This document shows positions 48,670 through 60,650 of a DNA stretch of 64,000 nucleotides, in pieces (position 1 is the stretch's first letter; the number at the start of each line of letters is the position of its first letter). The notes beneath the pieces were generated by a model. It was not told the origin of the DNA. It saw only the letters and a list, made by a program, of their open reading frames with translations, and did no database searches. Both the position numbers and the translations under genes were made by a program. The DNA comes from Halichoerus grypus (Eukaryota; Chordata; Mammalia; Carnivora; Phocidae): assembly GCF_964656455.1 (NCBI RefSeq), contig NC_135717.1:12367033-12431032 (forward strand). Direction: 5' to 3'.

Positions 48670-50460
48670 AAGCCCAGGGCATAGGAGATGCTGATACAAA
48701 ATCCATGGCATGTCTGTGAGTTTTTCTTTTTTTGTGTCCCTGGCAAGTATCATAAATAGATTTCAGAACTCTGATCTTCCAATCTTTCTTAGCCCACTAC
48801 TCCAGGGCGTTATTGGCCGCTAGGCAAAGATGAATCCCCATCCCTGTTAGTGGAAACTTAGAGGGATTTTTGGCGAGGAGAGAATGTTACAGAACTAAGT
48901 CCCATCTTTGGAGATAGCTCTTTTGGTTCAGGGTTGAAGATTTGTGCCCAGAGACCCCAAACAGTCATAACTATTGCAACCTTTCCTTTTATTGCCTGTT
49001 AACCCAGGCATGTGACAAGAGCAAGATTTCTAGAGATTGCCGTGGAGAAAGAAAGCCTCAAGACTGGATCTGGGGTGAATAGCGCTTTTTCAGCATGGTT
49101 GCTGGTTTTTTGGGAAAGTCATTGGTTGGACAAAATGCGTTTCCTAAAATTGTGTAGGGTACCTAAAGTGTTGAATGCTGTGTATAACAGCCCAGAGGTG
49201 AAGGTGCCTCTCCGTTCAGGTGCACAGGTGGCGTCTCATTAGTAGGAAGAAGGTGAGGAGATTTGGCAGTATCAGGGTAGGGGCACATCTGAGCCCCAGC
49301 TGCTCAGCGTCCTAGAACGAACTGCCTCCTGACCAAGATTTATTGACCTGCCCAGAAGGACTCAGCAAAAGCCTCCATTTATCTGTTTCTTCAGTTGACC
49401 ATCAGAAAGCCCTAAATAATTGTGTGTGTAAGAAATGTCAAAGTGACAGACTTGGGTTCAAAGGACTATACATTTTTATACATCTGTCCCTTGCCCTTCT
49501 TCTTTGACTTGAACACTTCAGACAAAACTCATATTTTCTTGTATGTAGTATAAATAGATGTGTACTCAAGCTGACTGAGATGGCATGCGCCATGTTACGG
49601 TTTTATGGATGGGGCGAGTGTGACATCGCCGTCGACTGGGAATTGTCCTCTGCCTTGTGTGCTTGGAGAGACAACTGACCACATCTCTGAAACAATCAGG
49701 TGTGGCTAAATTTACAGAAGATAGTACATAGACATGAAACAAGATATGGAATAGTTTTTATCTTTATGCAGTAGCTAAAATTACTGCATTCTAAACAATT
49801 TATGTAAAATGATTTATTTAAACTGGATTTAGGGACATTCATTGTAAAGGTAATCTGTGGTAAATCCTTTTGTGATTCCCACCCCCCACCCTGTTTTGCA
49901 TCCCCATTTGAAAGCCCACAGTTTAATCTGTTTGGATAAGGTAGATTCTTGTATGGTTAAATCATTCCAGTTTATACCTACAGAGGAGTAAATTACCAGA
50001 CTAAGCTGCTTAGGGGCGGTGCATGACAAAGAGCTTTGCCACAGGTACTCAGGAAACCTGCATTCACTTTCTGTACACAGGAACTCTATTTCAGTCAGTC
50101 CAAATGCTTGGAATCCTAGAAAAAAATTTAAAAATTTTAGCAATAACTATGATTAGCAGTCACTTCATTGCTCAAAAGAAGTATCGAGCATGATGGTGTG
50201 CCTGGCAGTGAAGATGGGTAACAAATTTAGTATGACCCACACTTTCTACTTGGAGCTCACTGTGGGAGGGGGGATAACAGACGAGAAAAACCAACGACTA
50301 GTGTGTAGAAAATGTTAGGTGTCATTGCTCTTGTGAGTGTGGTAACTGCTCTAATAGGGGACCCTGTGAGCCTTGGCTGTAAGAGACCTTGACTCTGCCT
50401 GATGCTGTTAAGAAAGGTTTCATGAAATAGGTACAGTGCAGGGTCAGCATCTGGCCTGAG
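48670..50460. other. No gene or repeat recognised
   Basis: Unique sequence. Confidence 0.5.
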
Positions 50461-50464
50461 ATGA

Positions 50465-50612
50465 TGGCTAAGAGGACTACAGGGCTCAGTTTCTCCATCT
50501 GGAAACGGGGATAATAATCATCCAGGTCTACAGAGTTGTATGAGGATTCCACGAGACTAATGCACATAGTGTGGTGGTCCTGGTGATTGAGAAGCTGTCA
50601 GTAATGATAGCT
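50465..50612 (+). mobile_element. MIR SINE fragment
   Basis: 'ctcagtttctccatctggaa', 'acggggataataatcatcca' and 'gttgtatgaggattccacga' match MIR. Confidence 0.8.
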
Positions 50613-50765
50613 ATCCATGTCACTGGTCCTGTGTTCCTTACAACAACCCTTTGAAGAGAGTAGCACTGTCCTCTATTTTGCAGATGCTCAGATTGGTTAA
50701 TTTGCCCAAGGTTATCCCCCTAGAACTTGGTAGGGCCAGGCTTTGAATCTAGCTGTCTCTCTCCT
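50608..50765 (-). mobile_element. MIR SINE fragment, opposite orientation
   Basis: 'ccttacaacaaccctttgaa', 'ctctattttgcagatgctca' and 'taatttgcccaaggttatcc' match reversed MIR. It abuts the plus-strand MIR tail to tail. Confidence 0.8.
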
Positions 50766-50769
50766 GGTT

Positions 50770-51600
50770 ACCTTTTGTTCTCTTTATGCTACTCTGGAGG
50801 CCCCAGATGACTCCAGCTGCTTCCTGCTCCATTATCCCTCTAAGTGCCCCACTGAGAGGAGTCTGCAATTGCCTGCCCCTCCTCTCCCTGCCTCCTGGTC
50901 CTGCCATGAGTCACTGCCGAGCCATTTGTGTCAGAGAGGGAAATGGGGGCTTGCTATCGCATGTAGCAATTTGCTGTGTGTTCTTGCTTATTTGCTGGGG
51001 ACACCAGCAGAGAAGTGTTCATCAAGAGGCATCATGTTTGTTAAGGGACCACATGGTGTATTTTAAAAGCTCTTAGCTCTCTCTGGCATCATCGATTGTG
51101 CTTTAACATAAGAAATAAAGCGACACTGAGCCTTTTATTAATACTACACATGTTTTCCATTTAACTTTGACTGGTTAAATCTGGCATAAAATGGAAACTG
51201 GCAAACCAGCCTCCCTGGGATGTGTAGCTTCTCTTATGCTATTTATGCTGAGAATCTTTATTGAACAGGAGGCTCAGATGGTCTCTGCCTGCAGCTAGGG
51301 CCCCGGAGTAGATTTTCTGCTTTCCTCTACTCTATTGGTGGCACGGGTTGCCTTGTATGATGAATGTTGTGGACATGGGTAAATATTGAAATGGGAGCTG
51401 GTATTTGACAACTGGACAGGATATATATGTGCTTCTATATTCTGATGCAAACTTTTGTATTTTGTATGTTTGACAAAACTGGGTGGCCAGTATTCGGAAT
51501 TTACATGAAGTTTAGGAACTTGGAACTCTGAATTTGGAATGATTCTTAGAGATCATGTATTTATTTTACAGATCAAAAAACAGGTCTAAAAGGATGATGG
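50770..51600. other. No gene or repeat recognised
   Basis: Unique sequence; the overlapping frames at 50743-51076 resemble no protein I know. Confidence 0.5.
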
Positions 51601-51604
51601 CGAT

Positions 51605-51860
51605 AGCAGCCATAACACTAATACTTTTGAAGCCAGTCACTTTCCAGGGTGCTTTGTGTGTACCTTATTTGATCCTTACAATGACTTTATGAGACAAGCA
51701 ATATTATCATCTCCATTTTACAGGTGAGGAAACTGAGGCAAAGAGAAGTTCAGTCGTTTGCCCAAGTCATATGGCTGGCAAGTGGTTGAACTGAAATTTG
51801 CACCCAGGCTCTCTGGCTCTGTCAGAATCTCTGACCTTGGTCACTACACAGTAGCTTGTA
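51605..51860 (-). mobile_element. MIR SINE, near full length
   Basis: 'ttatttgatccttacaatga', 'ttatcatctccattttacag', 'gtgaggaaactgaggcaaag' and 'gcacccaggctctctggctc' match reversed MIR. Confidence 0.9.
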
Positions 51861-52469
51861 TGTGACTTGCTCCGAGTCACAAAGCTGGGCAGAATGATCG
51901 AGGATTGGAATGCCATTCTTTTCATGGCTGAACTCCATTAGTGATACATAAAATTATTTTAGCTGTGGAACCCTTCCTTAAAAGGAGAACTAGATGGCGT
52001 AACAGATTAAAAAAAGCAAAAACCCAATTGCTGTGATTGAAGTGGGGTAGAAGGGGCATTAACCATTTATTCAGCCTTTCCTGTGGCTGAGAAAACCACA
52101 TGGGGCATAATTTTAAAACTCTGGCTTTAGTTAGGGATATGAACTTCATACTGATGTCTTTTTGGCCGCAGTTAAAATCCTAGCAGGGAACAGATACCTC
52201 TGATCAGATCTGTCCCATTCTCTCTGCTTCTGTACCCACTTGAAGCAAACTCTTAAGCTTTTGTAGCTGTTATTGTGGGTTTGCAGGTCATTGAGGGTAA
52301 TCAGAATCAGGTGTGTACTGGGAAAAAAGGCCTTCCTGAGAGTCTAAAGAGGGCATCAACCCCCTTGCCTGCTGAAAATCTTTGGGCTAGAGTCATCATT
52401 GTGATCTGCATATTTACTGGGCAGTGAATTGCTGACTTTCGCTGCCTGTCTCTGCTTGGACATTGTATA

Positions 52470-52622
52470 GTGCCGCCAGGTCATCATTCTGAACATTACT
52501 TCTGTTGTAATTACCTGATTTGACTCTGTCTCATTCACTAGACTATGACCCACTCTTATGTCTGTGTCCGCCATGTGGAACACTGTTTAGCAGTAGCTCA
52601 ATAAATGCTGGTTGAATTTTTT
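52470..52622 (+). mobile_element. L2-like LINE 3' end
   Basis: 'gcagtagctcaataaatgct' with upstream 'catgtggaacactgtttagc' resembles the L2 3' end. Confidence 0.6.
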
Positions 52623-52915
52623 TGAATCACTTTTTAGGGTTCCAGACTGTAGATGTAGATTAGAGGTCAAACAGGTTGACAGTGACTTGACCCCCGAACA
52701 TCTTCTATACCAGGACCTTATTTTTTGTCTATCTCCAAGTAATGGAATAAAGTTGGCTTAGTTGGGATTCGAGTTTGGCCAAACAACACAAAGCAAATCA
52801 AAATCAGTCTGAAGCTCATATCCCTTTTGAAAGTTATGAAAAAAACAAAAGATTTAATTTTTAGACCTTTCCCAGATTAAGCATTTTCTTCCATTGTAAA
52901 GATAGTTGAGGCGGA

Positions 52916-52940
52916 GGGTCGGGGGGGTGGGTGGGAGGGG
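52916..52940 (+). other. Potential G-quadruplex on the plus strand
   Basis: GGG, GGGGGGG, GGG, GGG and GGGG separated by 1-2 bases; short loops favour a stable fold. Confidence 0.65.
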
Positions 52941-53167
52941 AAGAAGGATGGGAGTGTTCAGGAAAAGTGGGCCTCAATCCAGAAGAGTCACTTCAGGTTC
53001 TCTGAGATCTATTCCTTATTGGCTCACTAGTGGTCTACTAACCACCCATACTTGTTTTTGAGAGGTGAAGGAAATGTAGTAGGAGAGTGAAGTATATCAG
53101 GTCCAGGAGCTTGGTGAGGTGCCAGGGAGGATGAAGGTAGGATAAGAATAGGAATCCATCTCGGCCA

Positions 53168-53300
53168 GTGGTTCTGAGTGTGATCCTAGAGTGTGCACCA
53201 GCAGCTTCAGCATCCTTTAGGAACTTGTTGGAAATGCACATTCTCATGTTTCACCCCTCCTGAGTCAGGGGTGAAATACGTGTTTCTGAAAAACCCTACT
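53168..53300 (-). mobile_element. MER5-type DNA transposon fragment
   Basis: 'cagtggttctgagtgtgatc', 'gcaccagcagcttcagcatc' and 'taggaacttgttggaaatgc' match reversed MER5. The right part is degenerate. Confidence 0.78.
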
Positions 53301-53837
53301 CTGCTAACCCTTTTTTCCTCCTAACTCAAACATTCTTGATTGTTGCTAGTTTTTAGTTGATCCCTATGATACACTTTATTTATGTGCCTGTTTTAAAGGA
53401 GGACTGTTGAGGAAACATAAAGGGATCTCCTTGTGTTCCAGAGGCTTTTCCCAGAGTTAGTTACTTGTTTCTGTTCAGATTAAGCTCTGAAACAAAATTA
53501 AGATTCTCGTTAAGCCTTGAGTTTATTAATAGCTGTTTCATTTGTTTGGTGCTAATGTAAAATGTCTGATATCTGCAAAGGAAGTGCTTCATACAAACGT
53601 ACACTTCTTAAGTGCTCCACTAGGAGAAGCATTGTAAAGCTCACAGGATGCTGAGATTAAGCAAATACATATAGTTTTGAGTTCTCCTCAGTGTAATGAG
53701 TGCAGTGGTTAAGAGCACAGCTTGAAGGGGCTTTCATTGGTTAGAGTTCAGACAATTTGGCCATTAAAAGAATGATGGTAATTGAATGTAAAGCATTGAA
53801 TGAATTAAAAATCCACGAGTCCAGTGATGAGAGATAG

Positions 53838-53880
53838 AAAAGGGGAAGGGAGGAAGGAGAGAGAGGGAGGGAGAGAAACT
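53838..53880 (+). repeat. GA-rich tract
   Basis: gggaaggaggagaga-type purine run inside the left part of the L1ME-like relic. Confidence 0.8.
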
Positions 53881-54459
53881 CTTCACACTCTTGGGAATGA
53901 CTGTTATGCCAACTCCTTATTGTAAAAATTGTAAATTAAGGGAAAAGAATTAATTATTCACCCTGCCCTTTAATGAGAAACTATAGTTCTTCTATGATTG
54001 ATAGGGGAAGTGCTAGTTTACAAAAGAATACTAGCAAGTAAAATACAAAGGGAAGCATAATATATCAGAATTTGCACCCTATAGTGAAATACTTGATTCG
54101 GGCAAGGGTCATTCTTGGATGGCAAAACCATTGGGTTAAAGGATGTGAGGAACACAGTGATCTTATGGTATCGAAGAATACTCCACATGTCACTCGCAAA
54201 GGGGAAAGTGTGCCTTAACAGGGTGGTCACCACCTTAACTAAGTCATCAAACTCAACATCATGTGTGGTAGGGATAGCCTGACAGCGCACGCCTCCTGAT
54301 GGCATGTAACGTGAAGTACACGGTGTCACCAAGGACTAGTTTTGCCAAAAATGTTTACCCTGAATCTAATCAAGTCTACAAGAAACACAAGGGATAGAGA
54401 GACAAATTAATCCACACTAGGGGAAACAATCAGATAAATCCAAAATACGGGACATTCTC

Positions 54460-54669
54460 GGGGTACCTGGGTGGCTCAGTCGGTTGAGCATCTGCCTTAG
54501 GCTCAGGTCATGATCCCAGGGCCCTGGGATTGAGCCCCCCATAGGGCTTCTCTCTATCCGTCGGGGAGCCTGATTTTCCCTCTCCCTCTGCCTGCCATTC
54601 CGCCTGCTTGTGCTTCTCTCTCTGTCAAATAAAAAAATAAAATCTAAAATAAAAAAATAAAAATTAAAA
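54460..54669 (+). mobile_element. CAN SINE, plus strand, inserted in an L1ME-like relic
   Basis: Head ggggtacctgggtggctcag, tRNA-like middle, CT-rich segment, and a tail of A-runs with several T interruptions. Direct repeats of about 24 bp flank it: from 54436 (aaatccaaaatacgggacat...) and from 54670 (aaattcaaaatgtgggacat...), three differences. Confidence 0.95.
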
Positions 54670-55174
54670 AAATTCAAAATGTGGGACATTCTCAAGATAA
54701 TTGGTCTGTCTGATCTCTTCAAAAAGTCATTGTCATGAAAAAAACTTGCTGGTGGGCATTATTGTGGATTAGGAGACACTGATGAAACAAGCGAATGCAG
54801 TGCATACATCTTGATTGGATTTTGCGTAAATAATAACTGCTATAAAAGATAGGGGCAGTTGTGGAAATTTTAATATGGACTGGATATCAGATTACATTAG
54901 GAGCTTATTGTTAATGTATTAGGTGTGAAAATGGTATTTGTTTTGTGTTAGAAGAATGCCTTTATTCTTAAGAGATGCTTATTAAGTTTTCAGCATGAAA
55001 TTGTCAAGATATCTGCAAATCACTTTCATATGGTTTCGTAAGAAATAAAAGTGAGTATGTAACATAAGTGAATTTGGCCAAATGTTAACAAGTGTGAATC
55101 TAAATAGTAGGCATATGAGTTTTCGGTTCATATTTGAAATATGTTTGAAAATTTTCTCAAACAACAACAACAAA

Positions 55175-55405
55175 AACAGGTGGATTGGATTCAGATACTG
55201 TGTCAAGGCATAGTCTTGGGTAAGTCTCTTATTTAATGTTTCTCAGGGTCCATGTCTGTAAGTTGGGTGTAATAATAATACCACAAAGTGTTGTTGAGGT
55301 TAGTAAGTGACATATTTAGCATATAAAACATATCGGTATAGTACACAGCACGTAAGTGCCTTCTACAGACTAAATGCTGAATAAATATTAGTATTTGTGA
55401 TGATA
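55175..55405 (+). mobile_element. MIR SINE
   Basis: 'gtcttgggtaagtctcttat', 'tgtctgtaagttgggtgtaa', 'gtgttgttgaggttagtaag' and 'aaatgctgaataaatattag' follow the MIR order. Confidence 0.82.
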
Positions 55406-55409
55406 GTTC

Positions 55410-56596
55410 TAAGAGTCAGTATCTCAGTTTAATGTTACTGATTCAGCATAGAGAACAGTGGGTCATGTTTGATGATAACTTGACTCATGAAAGGTACGGA
55501 TTCCCAGAAAATTTCACATTTTTGAGATTTCTAGCTCATGAGTGCATTCCTGTTTGAGAATGCCTTATCTAGCATTTCTTATCTAGAGAGTTAGGTGGTA
55601 TTTAAGAATACCTTATCTAGAAATCTCTTGGTGTCTTGGTGTTATGCTTTGATTTGGAGAAAAGTTCAATGGATTTAAAAGAAAGACTTAAAAAGAAGTG
55701 AATGAAATGCTGGTATGAGAGCGTTTGCTTTTGTAACCAACATGTAGCCAGATGAACATGTCTCAGTTAGTTTGGTTGGCTTCAGAAAAGACCATCTTAC
55801 ATCTTAGAACACTACGTATGTATTGAGCCTTTTACTGTTTAAAAGATCCTCTTTAAGAATTTCCTTCAGAGTGTTAAAATGAGTTAATTTTTAAAAACAT
55901 CCGAAGTTTTCTGTAGCTTATTCTGATCTTATGAAGTGAGTGATTAGAATGGATTATCATTTTTGATCACAGAGGTGTGTGACGACAAGGAAGTGGTAGG
56001 ATGTTTTTTGTTCCTCTTTGTGGCCCATGATGCTGTGGGAAATTTCAAAGGAAGAGTTTCAAAAATAGTTCAGTTTGTTCAGACTTTTCCAACGCTAAAC
56101 CATTGTCGGTACCAGTGAGCTTATCCCTTATTTTACCTGTCTGGGTGTGTTGGATGTATTTTTCTCTGGGACTGTACCTTTAGTCAGTGCCCCGAAGGTT
56201 AAATGTTTTTTGTAGTCCTGTGGACTTGATTCAGATGTTTTGTGTTAAAAGTGCAGTGGTTAGCATCGCCAGAAACTGATAAATAGCAGTAAATCCCTAA
56301 TGGCTGGCCCTCTGTTGGCTGCCTGTCCCAGCTGAGGATTTCAGAGAGGTGTTGCTGTGTGTGTAGGATGATAATGGAAGCTGTACCAAGTGGAGACTGG
56401 TATGATGTCCGTTTGGCACCCTTAAATTCAGTGATAGGTGACTCTGGGCTATCTGTGCAAAACTGAAGTTGTGATTCAGTGGTAGGTTACAGGCTTGGAA
56501 TAGGCATTCTGAGTGACACTTTTGGACTTCCCGTCTTCCAATGGACCTGTGAGTGGTGGTCAGTAAATATCTTGTGGATCGATGAAAGAAGGAGTG
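55410..56596. other. No gene recognised
   Basis: AT-rich unique sequence. TTATCTAG occurs three times at 55565-55620. Confidence 0.5.
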
Positions 56597-56597
56597 T

Positions 56598-56771
56598 GGG
56601 GCACCTCGGTGGCTCAGTTGGTTGAGTATCTGACTCTTGGTTTCGGCTCAGGTTGTGATCTCTCAGGCTCATGAGATCAAGCCCCGAGTCAGGCTCTGCA
56701 CTGGGCATGGAGCCTGCTTGAGATTTTCTTTCCCTCTCCTACCGCCCCTCCCCCAACTCCTCAGGCTCTCC

Positions 56772-56810
<39 letters not shown>

Positions 56811-56828
56811 AATCTTTATTTAAAAAAA
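56598..56828 (+). mobile_element. CAN SINE, plus strand, with (AAAT)n tail
   Basis: Head ggggcacctcggtggctcag, 'ttggtttcggctcaggttgt', CT-rich segment, and an expanded (AAAT) microsatellite (56772-56811) before the final A-run. Flanks gaaagaaggagtgt (56584-56597) and gaacgaaagggtgt (from about 56830) match at 11 of 14 positions. The middle ('cactgggcatggagcctgct') differs from the other long copies, pointing to another subfamily. Confidence 0.93.
56772..56811 (+). repeat. (AAAT)n microsatellite in a SINE tail
   Basis: About ten AAAT units expanded from the AATAAA region of the SINE at 56598. Confidence 0.97.
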
Positions 56829-57049
56829 AGAACGAAAGGGTGTTAGATGAAAGTTTTAATGGGTGAACCACATAAAATAGGTTCCTCCAGTCAAGACTAG
56901 CAGGGGCGGGGGGGCATCACTCTGTAATGGTGAGTCGTGAGAATTTGGGGAGGGGTCGCGTGGGGGCTTGTTCCCTAGGGCAGAGTTCTTAACAACAGGT
57001 GTATACAAGAGGTCAAAGTTAAGGAAATCAGTTGGAGAAAATAAAAAAT

Positions 57050-57160
57050 CGCACGAGGACAGGAAATACGTCTGTCTTGTTCAACAGTAATTACTTGATG
57101 TGCTGCTTAGTAGGTATGCAGTAAGTATTTGTTGAGTAAGTGAGAGTGTTGAGCAGATGA
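57050..57160 (+). mobile_element. L2-like LINE 3' fragment
   Basis: 'ggacaggaaatacgtctgtc' and 'gtatgcagtaagtatttgtt' resemble the L2 3' end. Confidence 0.55.
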
Positions 57161-57334
57161 ATAAAAGAATGGAGCAGCCTGTGGTGTTTGCCCGCTGACC
57201 TAGTTGCAGAGGAACAGGTGAAATGCTGATATCGTGGATTCCCTCAGAGGCTACTTTCCAAGATGTTTCGTTTCTCAGCGGGGAATCTTGTGAGGGCTTA
57301 TTAGTTCAGATGATAGTCAGTTTGTGCAGCAGAA

Positions 57335-57475
57335 CTGCAAAGTAAATATGTGTGTCCATTTTAGAGATGAGAAAACTGAGATTCAGAGATTTGAAGTAAT
57401 TTACATGAAGGTCCACAATGAAGAAGTTCCTAAGATCTCAACCTGGATCTCTCAACTCTTGAACGCAGTTTTCTT
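57335..57475 (-). mobile_element. MIR SINE fragment
   Basis: 'tgtccattttagagatgaga' and 'aaactgagattcagagattt' match reversed MIR. Confidence 0.75.
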
Positions 57476-57479
57476 TTTT

Positions 57480-58538
57480 TATGTCAGCAATCAATGCTAG
57501 GAGACAGTTTTGCTTTGGAAGTGGTTTACTAAATAGTGTCTTTGTTTCATATTAGAGTGATCGGTTATAAAACATGAAGAGATAGATAAATCAGGAAAAA
57601 TTCACATATCAGCCAATCCCTTTTGCTCTACTTGTTCTGCTAGTCATCATTTGGCTGATTGAATAATGAAGAGGATAAAGCTAAATGAGTAGAACAATTT
57701 GTGATTTTTTTTTTTCTTCCAAAAAAACCTCCCTTCTACTTATTGGGCTGCAGTTATTAGAAGGAAATAGAAATCCCAGTTAATCTTAATATAGGTTACT
57801 TATTTAGGAAAGGAGATATTTCAAATTAAGTTAGCCTTTCCTTTGCATTGTATTGATGGAGACAGTTTTCATTTTGCCCACCCAGCCCTTAAATGACGAT
57901 TGCTCTAAGGAAACCAATCTTACTGATAACTGAATGAAAGGGTTTAGACAGACACACACAAACAAACCCAAAATGTGTCTAGGAAAGATGTGGTCTTACA
58001 GCTTTCGGTCATTCAGTGAGGCATTTGGCAGAGATGGGTTATGCAGATAAAACTGTCACGGTTTTCAGAAGTCATCCCAAGATAACAGAGAGGAAACATG
58101 ACAGACACTGGAAAGAGACCCTCTCTCAGATGATGAGTAATATATATTTTATACTCATATTAATATTTCATTGGAGAGAAGGTCAAAATCTACATTTAAA
58201 TGGAAATATTTAAAAAGCAGAAGCATAATATTTGACTAAGTGAAACACTCAGGGTTTTTCAAGAACACAAGCTGTACTCCTGGGACTTCAGCCCTCCAGA
58301 TCTGTTGTTTGTTAGAGCATGCTGGAATGTTTGAATTGCTTTAGTCTTGTGGGTAGATCTTAGCCCTGGAATTTGGGAATCTTACTTCCCCCACTCCTTT
58401 TCCATTTGACCCTGAATTGTGTTATGTATTACATAACATCATGGCCTGTGCACATGGCCTCACTCAGTCCTATAAAGTTATTTAAATCTCTAGAAACTCA
58501 TTTTGCCCATCCTGTGAAATGGATATAATAGGACTATG
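57480..58538. other. No gene recognised
   Basis: Unique AT-rich sequence. A 17-bp palindrome lies at 58421-58437. Confidence 0.5.
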
Positions 58539-58539
58539 G

Positions 58540-59100
58540 AAATGGGCATAACCAGGATGCTTTCTGTTGTAAGCAATGGAAAACCTCACTAACAAAGTGT
58601 CTTGACAAAGAGTCAGGAATAGGAGGTCCCAGGATTGATTCAGAGAGACTCAAAGATCCAGGCTCTATTCATCTTTTCATTTCCCTTTGCCATTCATAGT
58701 GTGTTAGATTTCACCCTTAGGCTTGTGACCTCATGGTTATAAGATGACTGCCATAGTTCCAAGAATAATGTCTTTACATCATTCAAAACAAGACAGAAGG
58801 ATGCAGTAGCAAAAGAATCTTCTTGGTACATGTTCCTCCTTGGTCCATGTTTTTAGGGAGGAAGATTTCCCCAAAAGCCTGCACAAAGGTCTGCCGTTAT
58901 ATATCTCACTGACCAGACTTCGGTCCCATTACCAACCCCCCTTCCCCAACTAGTGAAGAGAATATCAACATGACCATGATTGGCTTAGAGCACTTATGCT
59001 TGATATCTTGAGGTTGGGCACATTGCCTCCATCCTAAACTCAGGGCACTGTCATTAACAAAGAAGGGGGAATGGGTGTTGTCCGCTACACTGATGCTCTT
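58540..59100 (+). mobile_element. Ancient interspersed repeat, family not assigned
   Basis: Starts 'tgctttctgttgtaagcaat ggaaaacc' with spacing like an old mammalian repeat, and ends 'gaagggggaatgggtgttgt' then 'ccgctac'. Order and length (~550 bp) fit a common ancient family. No coding capacity. Confidence 0.5.
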
Positions 59101-60059
59101 GTGTGAGCTTTTGAGTGTGAAGTGAAATTGTACACAAGCCTGGTTTCCCTGGGTGCTTAGTGCTTTCTTACTTTGTAAGTGGCCACAGTGGCAGGAATCA
59201 GAAGCATTCTGGAAAAGGAAAATTGATCATTTTGGCCTACTCCTAGAGAAATCACAGCAGGGAGGAGTGTTCGCTAAAGAAAGACGGGTCCAGTTCTCTA
59301 AAGTTATGCTGGTGAACCAGCACCACAACGGGTGGACCAGTGCTGACCCTGGACAGAACTGGAGGTGAGCTGAGATCATCCAATGCTCCCAGATTTCTTC
59401 TTCTCCATTTTCCACCCATCCAGTTGGAGGCAGCTGCCGATGTAATTGCTACAACTGCTGGGGCTCATGAGGCCGTCTTGTGGTTCTATTCTGTCACTGT
59501 CTGTGGACAGTTTGGTTCTGGGCTGGCACTTGAGATAAAAAATACATGACCTACAGTTCCTGTTTTTAGGAGTCCCACGGTGAGGAGCTTCACTTTTCTG
59601 GGTCCTTCTGGCCTCTTGACAGAATGAGGGTTTAGACCAAATGACCACTTCCCTCCGTTCTCACTAGCAAGTTTTATGACCTCTTTCAAGTTTGTTTGGG
59701 ATTAATTTTTTCTGTTAGTGGCTTTTGTCAAAAACGTTCTGTGTATGTTTTGCTTCCAGGCATGCTGTTACTCACAAAGCTTGCTTTTGTCAGTCAGGTG
59801 AGGTCTGAGAGTGCAGAGAGAGGAGGTGGTTGATCACTCTATGATTATTCTAGACCATGCAACTCTCTAATGCAAGCCAAGATCTCATTAGCCCTTTTGG
59901 CAATCTCATTACTCTGCGGCTTTTATTGGGTTTGCAGTCAGCCAGAATTTCTAAGAACAGTATTTGGAAGGTGACTTTGCAGAGACATGGGCCACTGGAC
60001 TTCTCTTGTTATTTTCTTCCTTGATTTTGTACCTGGCAGTGGGCCCAGAATCCATGATA

Positions 60060-60310
60060 TTGGTAATAAATATTAACATCTTCTGAGCTCTCACTGTGTC
60101 CCAGGTACTATAGCAAGCACTTTACTGGTATTGTTTAATCTCCACAGTGGCCTTCTGATCTAGGCTTTATTAATTCCTATTGTACAGGTGAAGAAACAAT
60201 ACAGAGTGGGGCTGAGTAATTTGAGCAACACCGTATACTTAGCGAGTGGTCAAGTCAAGGATAAAATGCAGGCCGTTGGGCCACAGAGCTCAAGTTCTTA
60301 CCATTGTAGT
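60060..60310 (-). mobile_element. MIR SINE
   Basis: 'ctctcactgtgtcccaggta', 'ctattgtacaggtgaagaaa' and 'cttagcgagtggtcaagtca' follow reversed MIR over about 250 bp. Confidence 0.8.
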
Positions 60311-60484
60311 GAAACTTAACAGCAGTTTTGTGTTTCTCTTACTGCTCCCCTTTCTCCCCCTCTCCCATCTAGTACTTGTATAGTTGCTTTGAAATGCTAT
60401 TATCTGTCTTGTCATTCAAATTGGCATATTAGAACGTACTGTGTGGAGATGATAAAGTTATAAAGTTGTAAAGTACTAGACCCC

Positions 60485-60650
60485 TAGGACAAGGGTTTAT
60501 TTGTTCATTTGCTGATTCATTCATTCACTCTTTAATTCCTGATTGACTGAGTCCCTGAGGTGTCAGACTGAGTGTTGGGGGTCCAGAGAGGAGCACGGCC
60601 TGGTGTCCTGCCTTTGAGGAGTTTACAAAGCTGTGTGGGGAAAGCAGGCT
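60485..60650 (+). mobile_element. Ancient LINE-derived repeat fragment
   Basis: 'ttcattcattcactctttaa', 'gggggtccagagaggagcac' and 'tgcctttgaggagtttacaa' match the same old family. Confidence 0.45.

Larger units (their letters stand above)
51865..53165. other. No gene recognised; L2-like 3' end inside
   Basis: Unique apart from the L2-like fragment at 52470-52622 and the G-rich stretch at 52916-52940. Confidence 0.5.
53740..55060 (+). mobile_element. L1ME-like 3' region, split by a SINE
   Basis: The plus strand reads like an old L1 3'UTR: 'tgaatctaatcaagtctaca', 'gggacattctcaagataatt', 'gtcattgtcatgaaaaaaac', 'ctataaaagataggggcagt', 'aatatggactggatatcaga' and 'caagatatctgcaaatcact' occur in the usual order. 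It is interrupted by the CAN SINE at 54460-54669. The left edge is uncertain. No coding portion is recognisable. Family assignment is from memory of the consensus. Confidence 0.7.
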
